The notes under the pieces: model-generated
The model's database searches: none
What the model was told of the DNA's origin: nothing
What the model saw: the letters and a program-made list of their open reading frames with translations, nothing else
Shown here: piece after piece, positions 23,380 through 33,293 of the stretch
Position numbering within the stretch: position 1 is the stretch's first letter
Layout of the letters: the number at the start of each line of letters is the position of its first letter
From: Rhynchopus euleeides
Taxonomy: Eukaryota; Euglenozoa; Diplonemea; Diplonemida; Diplonemidae
Length of the DNA stretch: 64,000 nt
Assembly: GCA_963210315.1 (NCBI GenBank)
Contig: OY723317.1
Coordinates: 310,001-374,000 of the forward strand
Reading direction: 5' to 3'
Made by a program: the position numbers and the translations under genes

Positions 23380-25107
23380 CTAATCATCCGCAGACGTCCC
23401 CTCCGAATCTGACCGGTGCTCCAGGTCTTGCAGCCCAGAGCTGGCATAGTCGGCGTTCTGCGGATTCGCACGCACCGCAGCAAGCACCACCTCGCGGTCT
23501 GCCTGCAGCTCTGCACTGGCAAAAGGGAGCAGCACAGGGCGCATACGGAGCAGCACGCGGTGGCGGTACCCGGAGAAAGCAGCAAGAGCTGCCTGCCTGT
23601 CAGCACGCACACTGTCCCCCGCGTAGATGAAGTTGTTACGGTCGGCACGGATGGCAGGAAGTGCCACCTCCAGGTTGTCACGCAGCACAGCGTCCATGCT
23701 GACGAACAGGGTGGGGTCGCGTGCAATAGCTGCCAACGCAACATCCTTGTCCTGGCACAGTGCCCCAGTGAGGCTGAGGTAGGTGGCAGATGTAATGGAC
23801 ACTGCCTGCATCACGAAAGATTTGTTAGATCGGAGTGCCCCACTCAGATCACCGAACTTGACCTTGTCCTTACGAAGTGACAGCAAGACGACCTCTACAT
23901 CCTCTTGCAGCGACGCACTCATGAGTGGAAAGTGAGGAAGCACCCCGCGAGAAAGTGCCGCCATGACGACCTCCTTGTCCCCTCGCAGGGCCTCGCTCAG
24001 ATGCGCGAACTTCACTGCCGTCTTCTGAAGTGCCATCAAGACTACCTCCTTGTCCTCCTGCAACGCCGCGCTGAGTTGGTGAAAGCCATTCAACCCGTAG
24101 GAATCAAGCGCCTTCATGACGAAGTCCTTGTCCCCTCGCAGCGCCTCACAGAGATCGCCGAATTCGACATTGACAGAATCGAGTGCCTTCAGGACGACCT
24201 CCTCATCCTCCTGCAACGCCGCGCTCATTTGGTGGAAGTCCTTCAACAGGCCGCGACAAAGCCCTTGCATGACGACCTCTTTGTCCCCACGCAGCACCTC
24301 GCTCAGATCACCAAACATCACGTTCCCCTTGCGAAGTGCCTCCGTGGCAACATCTTTGTCCTCCTGCAAGGTCGCGCTCAGTTGGGGGAAGTAGTCCAGC
24401 TTGCCCCAATAAAGTGCCTTCATGACGACCTCTTTGTCCTCCTGCAGCGCCTTGCTGACATCTCCCCAAGCCGCATTGTATTCAAGAGCTTCGAGGACGA
24501 AGGCCTTGTCACTGAGCCACACAGCGCTGTTTGCACAGTGCGGCACAGCAACAACCGCAACGCTGCGCTGCTCCTGCAAGTCTTTGCTCTCGACGTGGCG
24601 CCACATTGACGAGTCCTGCTCCAACGCCGCGATGACGACGTCTGCATCTGAACGTAGTGCGGCACTGGCAAGCACAAAGGCTTTGGGATCGCACCTCACG
24701 TACTGCAGCATCACCTCCTTGTCCCCGTGCAGTGAGGGGTGCACCCAGTATGGCAGGCTGATGCCAAACTCCTCCGAGAAAGCCAGCGTTGCCAGGACGC
24801 ACTCCCGGCGCTGGCGCGCCCAAACTGGGACGTCGTCCATTGATACAGCACCGCAGCGCAGCTGGGCCACAAACGTCGCCACACCACGCACCACCCCCAC
24901 CTGGCACCCGCCCGAGAAAACGGCGACGTTGCTGACGCACTCCTCGCCGTCACACGCGACGCGCTGCCCGCCCACACTCAGCTCCACGTCCTCCCCGAAC
25001 CCGAATGCCTCGCCGCACCGCCGCTTCATCGCAGACACCGTCGCATCGGGATCGATCTCCAGAGGCTCCTCACGCCCTGACAGCGTGTCGATGGCGTGCA
25101 CCTCCAT
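23380..25107 (-). CDS. Ubiquitin-like/DUF4116 repeat protein, gene 3
   Basis: 575 aa from ATG 25105-25107; the shortest intact paralogue, with about half the repeat pairs of gene 1. The ubiquitin-like N-terminus, SLHGDKEVMLQYVRCDP block and C-terminal cap are retained, and the SDSEGTSADD tail matches gene 2. Its spacer and 3' flank are also closest to gene 2, suggesting the 2/3 pair is the most recent duplication. Intronless; no targeting signal seen. Function unknown, as for the family. Confidence 0.82.
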   Translation of the reverse strand: MEVHAIDTLSGREEPLEIDPDATVSAMKRRCGEAFGFGEDVELSVGGQRVACDGEECVSNVAVFSGGCQVGVVRGVATFVAQLRCGAVSMDDVPVWARQRRECVLATLAFSEEFGISLPYWVHPSLHGDKEVMLQYVRCDPKAFVLASAALRSDADVVIAALEQDSSMWRHVESKDLQEQRSVAVVAVPHCANSAVWLSDKAFVLEALEYNAAWGDVSKALQEDKEVVMKALYWGKLDYFPQLSATLQEDKDVATEALRKGNVMFGDLSEVLRGDKEVVMQGLCRGLLKDFHQMSAALQEDEEVVLKALDSVNVEFGDLCEALRGDKDFVMKALDSYGLNGFHQLSAALQEDKEVVLMALQKTAVKFAHLSEALRGDKEVVMAALSRGVLPHFPLMSASLQEDVEVVLLSLRKDKVKFGDLSGALRSNKSFVMQAVSITSATYLSLTGALCQDKDVALAAIARDPTLFVSMDAVLRDNLEVALPAIRADRNNFIYAGDSVRADRQAALAAFSGYRHRVLLRMRPVLLPFASAELQADREVVLAAVRANPQNADYASSGLQDLEHRSDSEGTSADD

Positions 25108-25259
25108 CCCACACAGGTGTGCCGAGGTCTGCCGGAGGGTGTGTGCACCGGGTCTGTGATGCGAGGCGGGGAGGGGGTGTCTGCGAGGGAGGGTGCTGTG
25201 CACAGTGCAGGTGGCATCAAGAGTGGGCTCGGGTTGCGACCCTCCGCGAAAACACAAAA

Positions 25260-25550
25260 TACAGCAGCAGTCTCTCGAGTCTTCCTTTCAGATGATTTTT
25301 GCATTGATCGCTTCCACCGCGTGTCGAGTGACCTTACCTGTCTGAAGTACAGAAAATGTGTCGGGTTGGGTGGAGCATACACACACACACATGTTCACAC
25401 AACACAGAACAAACCGCACAAACGTGTTCACACATCCGGCATCCTATGCGAATACCCGCCGCTCCCCGGGAGCTGTTGCGGGAACCATCTGCTCTTCCGA
25501 CCCAGTGAGACTCTTGCCGTATTTTCTCTACCACACGGGGTGTGTTTTAC
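25260..25550. other. 291-bp insertion with possible CAAAA duplication
   Basis: In genes 1 and 2 the flank reads CACAAAAACCTGGC without a break. Here unique sequence separates CAAAA (25255-25259) from CAAAAAACCTGG (25551 on). It includes an (AC)n tract. No coding content recognised. Confidence 0.5.
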
Positions 25551-26813
25551 CAAAAAACCTGGCATCCCGCTGTGCTGTCTGTGGGGAGGGGGGGGCGCTG
25601 CCGCGTCTTGAAGTAGCGGGTATCCTTCCAACCGACACACACGTCCGCAAAACACAAAAATCTGGTTTTCTTCATACAGCCTCCGATAAAAAAACGGGGG
25701 AGGAAACGACGTTTGTTCGCTTCCTTTCAGTGCATGTCAGAGGAGTGCAGACACAACCCCGCCATCAGAGGCTGCAAAGCTTTTCCCCTTCCTCCCTCGG
25801 GGGGCCTTGTCTTCCTCTGCCCGCAGGACGCCGGACTGTTTGTAGGTGGAGGGTGTTCCGAAGGGGGAAAGGTTCACCCTTGTCTCCACATCAGCCCCCC
25901 CTTCCTGAAAGCTGGGCCAACCAAGGCTCTAACCTGTCACTCGGTGTTTCAGAGGAGCAAAGCCCTTTCTTGAATCGATCTGTTTACTTGTTTAGAAAAA
26001 ACGGTTCTTCATTGCCCCTGACGCTCTTCACACCGAGGTGTGGGGGTGGTGTGGGGATGACCCTCGACGTGTGTGGGGCGGAAGGGTACCCACTACTTCT
26101 GGGAGCGGCGTCACTCCCCACAGACACGGCATGCAGCCAACAACAGATGGGGTGAGGGGGGTAGCTGTCTGCAGGAGAACTGTCGATACGTTGGGGGGAC
26201 CCGTGAGGAAACCGCCACCGAAGCCGGACTTCTGAATGGTGGTGAGTGTCCTCAGAGGTTCCCTTCCAACCTTGCTGGGCAGCTCTGCAGAAGCAAGCGG
26301 CAAAAACACACAAAAAGGGGAAGAGAGGGGGCAGCCTGCCCACCCAGAGCCAATCTCCTCACCTGCGATGCTTGCTCTCAGATCTCACCTCGTTGCAACC
26401 CAGACACAGCGAAGCTTCTTCACCTCGTCGAGTACCAAGGAGGGCAGGCTGTGAGGAGGAGAGGGCGACAGGGCTGCTGGGGAAGAGAGGGAGGGCAGCT
26501 CGGCATGCTGCCGCGCTGCGCCTCCTCGAAGAGGGTCTTGCTGTGCCACCCACCCACAGAGGGGTGTGCTTGTTGCCTTCTCAGATGGAAGGTGGTGGGT
26601 GTTGCACAGCCTGACAAAACACCACACGTGAGGAAGACCCGAAACGAACATTCGCTTGGACTTTGTGCTGGTGCCGATCCACAAAACGCTGCGAGGAAGC
26701 TGAGCGCCTCCCTGTAGTCAGCAATCACAAACAGACAACCATCCACACCTTCATCACACACATTCGGGTTCACGTGCAAAAAAGGGAAAAGGGTGAACCC
26801 GATGGTCAGCTCT

Positions 26814-27199
26814 TTTTTTTTGTGCGGCCTGTGTGGTTGTCTTCGTCGTTTGTCTTCTTCGACCGGACATCCCCTTCTTCTGGAGACACCGATCTACACC
26901 ATGAACCTCGAGCTGATGCTGGAGCTTTCGGGAGCCTCTGCGAGTGGGTGGCCACGTTTTCTTTGGTGGACGCACCCAAAAGAAAATAAAGAAGCAGAAA
27001 AAACCCGAAAAGAGGTCGAGGCACCCGCTCCACTCCAGCACCATGTGGCTGAGGTTCACGGATCACACAGGTGAGGATCAGTCCTCTGTGAGGCGCTTAT
27101 CCTGAAGACGTACCAGTTCCCCGGTCGGTCTCCAGAAACTCGGGCCGCGTCTGGCGCTGTATCGCCTCGGCGGGGCTGTCGTCCCTTACAGTCTTTTCT
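26814..27199 (-). other. 386-bp insertion ending in an A tract
   Basis: Other units read CAGCTCTGTTCTTT. Here a T run opens the insertion after CAGCTCT, and CTCTGTTCTTT resumes at the far end, so CTCT may be a target duplication. In minus orientation it ends in poly(A), like the 515-bp repeat, which would fit retroposition. Confidence 0.5.
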
Positions 27200-27974
27200 C
27201 TCTGTTCTTTGCTCACGGATACGAGATCCTGCGGGGACCCGTGAAGAAACCGCCACCGAAGCCGGACTTCTGAATGGTGGTGAGTGCCCTCAGAGGTTCC
27301 CTTCCAACCTTGCTGGGCAGCTCTGCAGAAGCGAGCGGCAAAAACACACAAAAAGGGGGATGCCTGACCACCCAGAGCCAATCTCCTCACCTGTGATGCT
27401 TGCTCCGAGATCTAACCTCGCTGCGACCCGGACACAGCGAAGCTTCTTCACCTCGTCGAGTACCAAGGAGGGCAGGTTGTGAGGAGGAGAGGGCGACAGG
27501 GCTGCTGGGGAAGAGAGGGAGGGCAGCTCGGCATGCTGCCGCGCTGCGCCTCCTCGAAGGGGGTCTTGCTGTGCCACCCACCCACAGAGGGGTGTGCTTG
27601 TTGCCTTCTCAGATGGAAGGTGGTGGGTGTTGCACAGCCTGACAAAGCACCACACGTGAGGGGGACACGAAACGAAACACTTGCTTGGACTTTGTGCTGC
27701 TGCTGCTCCACAAAACGCTGCGGGGAAGCTGAGCGCCTCCCTGTAGCGGTGCAGCAGGAGGGGGTGCGTGTTGCACGCCCTTCACATCAACACTCACAAA
27801 CAGACAACCACTGCAGCCACAGCACACACCTTCCACACCTTCAGCACACACATTCGGGTTCACGTGCAAAAAAGGGAAAAGGGTGAACCCGATGGTCAGC
27901 TCTGTTCTTTGCTCAAGGATCCGAGGTCCTGCGCCAGTGCAGGACACAGCTCAACACTCCCCATCCTGGTCAAT

Positions 27975-28072
27975 GGGGGTCTTCGCTACGGGGTGATCGT
28001 CAGTGCATTTTGGTGCATTTCCTGTTGAATTGGCTGAAAACTGACGAAGTTTGTCGACCAGCGAAGACCCCC
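27975..28072. mobile_element. 98-bp MITE with 13-bp TIRs
   Basis: Ends GGGGGTCTTCGCT and AGCGAAGACCCCC are perfect inverted repeats, flanked by AAT at 27972-27974 and 28073-28075. The empty site GGTCAATTGC is present in the sister units near 14570, 19780 and 23377. The G-rich ends and 3-bp duplication resemble PIF/Harbinger-type MITEs. No coding capacity. Confidence 0.85.
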
Positions 28073-28083
28073 AATTGCATTCA

Positions 28084-30305
28084 TTAGAATTTGGGCAACA
28101 CCAGGCTAGAGGACACCACGACTTGCAGGGCAGGGGTGGCGTAGTCAGCGTTCCGTGCATTCACACGCACCGCGGCAAACACCACCTCGCGGTCTGCCTG
28201 CAGCTCTGCACTGGCAAAAGGGAGCAGTACACAGTCGCCAGACGTCATCCACGGGGTGAAAGCAGCAAGAGCTGCCTGCCTGTCAGCACGCACACTGTCC
28301 CCCGCGTAGATGAAGTTGGTACGGTTGCCATTGATGGCAGGAAGTGCCACCTCCAGGTTGTCACGCAGCACAGGGTCCATGCTGACGAACAGGGTGGGGT
28401 CGTGTGCAATAGCTGCCAACGCAACATCCTGGTCCTGGCACAGTGCCCCAGTGAGGCTGAGGTAGGCGGAGTGAGTGACGTCCATTGCCTGCAGCACGAA
28501 GGATTTGTCAGCTCGCAGCGCCTCATTCAGATCACCGAACTCCACCTTGTTCTTAAGAAGTGCCTTCATGGCGACGTCTGTGTCCTCTTGCAACGTTGCG
28601 CTCAGTTGCAAAAAGACCGTGCCGAGATCAAGTGCCTCCATAGCGACCTCTTTGTCCCCTTGCAACGCCTCGCTGAGATCACCGAACTTCACCTTGCCAT
28701 TACGAAGTGCCTTCATGACGACGTCTTTGTCCTCCTGCAACGTTGCGCTCAGTTGGGACAAGTCCTTCACCTTGCCGAGACCAAGCGCCTTCATGACAAC
28801 CTCTTTGTCCCGCTGCAGCGCCTCGTTGAGATCCATGAACTTCACCTTCTTCTTCTGAAGTGCCTTCATGACGACCTCTTTGTCCTCCTGCAACGTCGGG
28901 CTGAGGTGGTGAAAGCGCTTCAGTTTGCAGGAACCAAGCGCCTTCATGACGAAGTCCTTGTCCCCTCGCAGAGCCTCACAGAGATCGCCGAAATCGACTT
29001 CGACAGAATCAAGTGCCTTCAGGACGACCTCTTTGTCCTCCTGCAACGCCGCGCTCATTTGGTGAAAGGCAGACACCTTCTCGCAATCAAGCGCCTCCAT
29101 GACGAAGTCCTTGTCCCCTCGCAGCGCTTCACTGAGACCGCCGAATCCGACATAATCGAGTGCCTTCAGGACGACCTCTTTGTCTTCCTGCAACGCCGCG
29201 CTCATTTGGTGGAACACCTTCAACAAGCCGCGAGAAAGCGCATTCATGACGACCTCTTTGTCCCGCCACAGAGCCTCGCTGAGATCACCAAACTTCACGC
29301 CCTCTTCCGAAGTGCCTTCAAGACGACCTCTTTGTCCTCCTGCAACGTCGCGCTCATTTGGTGTAAGTCCTTCAGCACGCCCTGATCGAGTGCCTCCATG
29401 ATGAACTCTTTGTCTCCACGCAGGGCCTCGCTCAGATCACCGAATTTCGCCTTCTCCTGATGAAGTGATTTCCAGACAACCTCTTTGTCTCCACGCAGAG
29501 CCTCGCTGAGATCACCGAAGTTCACCTTCTGCTGCTGAAGTGCCTTCCAGGCAACATCTTTGTCCTCCTGCAGTGCCTTACTGACATCTCTCCAAGCCGC
29601 GCCCTTCTCAAGCACTTCGAGGACGAAGGCCTTGTCACTGAGCCACACAGCGCTGTTTGCACAGTGCGGCACAGCAAGAAGCGCAACGCTGCGCTGCTCC
29701 TGCAAGTCTTTGTTCTCGACGTGGCGCCACATTGAAGGGTCCTGCTCCAACGCCGCGATGACGACGTCTGCGTCTGAACGTAGTGCGGCACTGGCAAGCA
29801 CAAAAGCTTTGGGATCGCACCTCACGTACTCCAGCATCACCTCCTTGTCCCCGTGCAGTGAGGGGTCCACCCAGTGTGGCGGCACGGTAGGCCCCGGCTC
29901 ATGCTTAGGCACAAACAGATAGAAGTCGTGATCTGCCAGACAACTTGGCTTTTTCTTGGGGGCGCGTTTTCTTGAGAGTGCCAGGACCGCCAGGACGCAC
30001 TCCCGGCGCTGGCGAGCCCACACTGGGACGTTGGTCATCGAGACATCACCGCTGCGCAGCTGGGCTACAAACGTCGCCACACCACGCACCACCTCCACAC
30101 GGCACCCGCCCGAGAAGGCGGCGACGTTGCTGATGCGCTCCGCCCCGTCACACGCCACGCGCTGCCCGTCAACACTCAGCTCCACGTCCTTCCCGAACCC
30201 GAGTGCCTCGCCGCACCGCTGCATCATCGCAGACACCGTCGCACCGGGATCGATCTCCAGAGGCTCCTCACGCCCTGACAGCGTGTCGATGGCGTGCACC
30301 TCCAT
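28084..30305 (-). pseudogene. Ubiquitin-like/DUF4116 gene 4, one frameshift
   Basis: The start at ATG 30303-30305 gives the usual ubiquitin-like N-terminus and conserved blocks down to about 29300. There the frame ends at 29295 just after LQEDKEVVLKALRKR, while the continuing repeat protein lies in another frame (28084 to about 29298). Compared with the same position in gene 2 (AACTTCACCTTATTCTTCCG), this copy has one base fewer, so a single-base deletion explains it. Apart from this the reading frames total about 740 codons with normal repeats and cap. It is either a recent pseudogene or an assembly error. Its 5' flank beyond about 30390 differs from the other paralogues and has a (CA)n tract. 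The end of the cap (LQVVVSSSLVLPKF) is also unique. Confidence 0.75.
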
Positions 30306-30461
30306 CCCACACAGGTGTGCCGAGGTCTGCCGGAGGGTGTGTGCACCGGGTCTGTGATGCGAGGCGGGGAGGGGGTGTCTGCGAGGGAGGGTGCTGCGCA
30401 TGCAGTGCCGTGGCTGGTGCGTCAGGAAGGGGCTCTGGCAACAAGAGGAACATCCCCACAC

Positions 30462-30480
30462 ACACACACACACACACACA
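30462..30480. repeat. (CA)n microsatellite
   Basis: Also at about 31632-31650 and 31738-31763. The flanking bases CTGGCAACAAGAGGAACATC are shared between 30436 and 31717, so the tracts are part of a local duplication. Confidence 0.8.
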
Positions 30481-30840
30481 CAAGCCCTCAAGACTCTTGA
30501 AGCGGCCTGACTCTTTAGTGTCTACGTCGCAGCAAGGGGGCGATATATACCACCCTTTTTATTGATTTCACGTGTCAGTGTTTGACTTTTTCGCAACTTC
30601 ATTTCTTCCTTTTTCTCCCTCTCCGACCCCACCCGTGACACCACCAGGGTTTAGCTAGCCCTGGTCCGATTATCCCCGGTTCTTCGCTGAAGAGACGCGG
30701 CCGGGGGGAGGGGTACGAAGAGTACGCGTCGAAACCGGTGTCACGTCGTGTTGGGGAATCCTTCGGGAGTGCGATACTGAAGGGGAGGTGCTACTGCCCG
30801 TGCAGGGCGACACCGCCTTAAAACTTTATAACCACACACA
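30481..30840. repeat. Duplicated 360-bp block, copy 1; candidate structured RNA
   Basis: Same block as 31281-31639. Bases 30631-30833 are identical in the two copies, while the 150 bases before them differ at several sites. The core folds on paper into hairpins: CCAGGG with CCCTGG (30644-30664), CCCCGG with CCGGGG, TCTTC-GCT-GAAGA, and GCCC with GGGC. A TATATA lies upstream on the plus strand (about 30544) and TATAAAG at the other end on the minus strand. No match to tRNA, U1-U6, SRP or RNase P motifs that I could see. Confidence 0.45.
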
Positions 30841-31280
30841 AACCCTCTATTCCCCCAGGCCTGATGAGCAATCCCCCCTGCCTCATGTTGTGACTTCCTT
30901 TCTACCTTGCACAAAACATCCCATTTGCCCCTTTACTTCCTTCGAAAGTGTTGTGACTACCCCCCCTTCCCCACCCCTCGGGAGTGCCACTCCTCTGGTG
31001 GTTAAAAGTGACCCGCCGTTGTGCCTTCGGCATCTGTTGCGTGTGCCGTCGTATGCTTCCTATGCACTAGTTATAGCTATCCGGGAGCGGCCTGCTGTCG
31101 CACCAGTGGGCTGCCCCACCTCTGCACCCTCGGTTTTTAAGATGTTCACCACAGCGGAGAATGATCCCCTTCTCTGTGGCGATCGAGCCAAGCTGGACGA
31201 GGTTCGCCTTCGGGCGAAGGTCATGTGGGCGGACAAAAGGTGCCTGCTCCTGAGACTCATCAGCAACCTGTTTCTTCCTT

Positions 31281-31639
31281 CAAGCCCTCAAGACTCTTGA
31301 AGCGGCCTGACTATTTAGTGTCTTCGTCGCAGCAAGGGGGCGATATATACCGCCCTTTTTATTGATTTCACGTGTCAGTGTTTGACTTTTTCGCAACTTC
31401 ATTTCTTCCTTTTCTCCCTCTCCAACCCCACCCGTGACACCACCAGGGTTTAGCTAGCCCTGGTCCGATTATCCCCGGTTCTTCGCTGAAGAGACGCGGC
31501 CGGGGGGAGGGGTACGAAGAGTACGCGTCGAAACCGGTGTCACGTCGTGTTGGGGAATCCTTCGGGAGTGCGATACTGAAGGGGAGGTGCTACTGCCCGT
31601 GCAGGGCGACACCGCCTTAAAACTTTATAACCACACACA
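31281..31639. repeat. Duplicated 360-bp block, copy 2; candidate structured RNA
   Basis: Second copy; the core at 31430-31632 is identical to 30631-30833. It ends in a longer (AC)n tract. The 440 bp between the copies are unique, with no recognised gene. Confidence 0.45.
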
Positions 31640-31734
31640 CACACACACACGTGAATCTTTTTATATTAGTGTAGACACACACCGAGCACTTGCTCTTGAT
31701 GTGATCTCCACTGTCTGGCAACAAGAGGAACATC

Positions 31735-31765
<31 letters not shown>

Positions 31766-32216
31766 CGCCTCCCCTGCACACACCCAAAGGCGCTCCTGAG
31801 CCTAGACGAGGAATCGGGGGCGCGGGGCGGGGGTGGGGGGTGGGGAGTGGAGGGCACCGCACCAACCTTTGAGGTATACACGCACCAAGAGTACCCCCCC
31901 TCTCCCCCCAGCCTTCAGAGCAACACCTCACGCAACCACTGGCGCTGCACCTCCTCCTCCTCCTGCTGCTGCCCTTCTGACGTGGGAACACATTGCAGTG
32001 TCTGTGACTGCGGGTGCTCACACCTTTTGAAGGCACTGCACAGCTGGGTGGTGGCCTTAGAGGTCGCGGTGTTGCCGGTGCCAGCTCCTGAGACTTCAGT
32101 CCCAATTCGCAGGTCCTGACCTGGGGGAACTGAGGAGGGGGTGGGGGCGGGTTGGTCCCCCCCCCCCCCCCCACCTCCACCTCTGGAAAACAACAAGTAA
32201 CGGGGAGGGCTTCTGC
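31640..32216. other. Intergenic with C run
   Basis: (CA)n tracts, a run of about 15 C near 32157-32171, and no supported gene. The last seven bases (32210-32216, CTTCTGC) are the left target duplication of the following transposon. Confidence 0.6.
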
Positions 32217-33286
32217 CAGGGGATAAGATAGGTCTGGTTTTCCGGTTTTCAAAACCAGGGTTTCCCGGTTCCCGGTTTTCTGGAAGAAAAAAAAAAGGTC
32301 GGACTCATTTTTGGCGGTTTTTTTTGTGACTTTGGGACAGTAAAACAGTCAGAAAAAACGCCATAAAAAAATAGAAAGTGACCCCATCGTGATCCGCACA
32401 GAGCCCAAATAGTCCAAAGAAGGCAGAGAAGCGGAGAAGAAAAAATGGACCTAGCGGGTGGCCCGGTGGGTGGTGATGCCCTCGTCATGCAGGTCTCTTC
32501 TGTTTTGAAGGTGCGCACATGGTGGACTCCAGCCACCATGTCTAAGAGGGAGTCTAAGCTGGAGTTCACCGTGTCGTCTGCCTCTGTGCAGCGTCACTCG
32601 GTGCCATCGAATACATGGCGACAGCCCACCAACTCGAGACAGATCTGCTTGTCTGGAGGGCTGAGACGAGAACACGAACGACTTTCAAGCAGTCTTGAAG
32701 GTCGCCAAGCCTATTGGGGGCAACTAGCAGATGAGATTTGTTTGTTGCCTGTCGTCACAGCTAGGTGCCCATCTCCTCGATAACGAAATGTGTGCAGAGA
32801 TCTCGTGGACCCTTTGGCCATGACAAGGTCTGTCGTGCACCCACTCCACCCACAACGCACACCTGTCACGAGTGGTCGCTCCCCCGTCCTCCTCCACCCT
32901 GAAGGTTGAACCCTCAAGGACCAGTGATCTCCTGCTGGCCGGGCTGCGATACAGTGAAGCCTTCCTACTTACAAGCGAATCCAGACTGTAGGGAACAGAT
33001 GTTCACTACCGTGGCCTCCGGCGGCTGGGGGGCTCCGCCCCCCAGACCCCCCTGCGTAAAAACATTGCACCAGACCGGTTTTTTGGCCGAGAGTCCAAAC
33101 TTTCAAAGCAGCTGCTGCGCCTGCCCCACCAAGCAGCCTCAGTACGACAGGACGCGCAGGCACTGGGCCCTCTCAGATTCTGGGAGGGTTTGCGCGGGTC
33201 GCGCGCGCCGAAGGCGCGCGCGAAAAATTTTCAAAACCAGAAAAACCGGAAAACGGCGCCAGAAAAAAAGTCTATCTTATACCCTG
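32217..33286 (+). mobile_element. DNA transposon copy 1 with 7-bp target duplication
   Basis: 1070 bp. The left end is CAGGGGATAAGATAG; the right end read in reverse is CAGGGTATAAGATAG. CTTCTGC occurs at 32210-32216 and again at 33287-33293. It is an inverted near-copy of 43241-44217; this one carries about 90 bp more near 32555-32650. Internal features: the dispersed GC hairpin (32996-33053) and a subterminal GCGCGCGCC-GAA hairpin at 33199-33223. No intact transposase, so non-autonomous or decayed. TIR start and duplication length are closest to hAT or P-like superfamilies. Confidence 0.88.
32996..33053 (+). repeat. Dispersed GC hairpin element
   Basis: Core: ACTACCGTGGCCTCCGGCGG followed by stem CTGGGGGGC, loop TCC, stem GCCCCCCAG. 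This copy lies inside the transposon. Confidence 0.85.
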
Positions 33287-33293
33287 CTTCTGC

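Larger units (their letters stand above)
25108..27974. other. Spacer between DUF4116 genes 3 and 4, with two insertions
   Basis: Carries about one and a half spacer modules (25550-26813 and 27230-27970) and two insertions, 25260-25550 and 26814-27199, but no gene between them. A DUF4116 copy may have been lost here. Confidence 0.55.

Noticed and set aside
30788-31300. 170-codon plus frame between the duplicated blocks
   Set aside because: It begins and ends inside the repeated blocks and has no recognisable motif or codon bias like the real genes.
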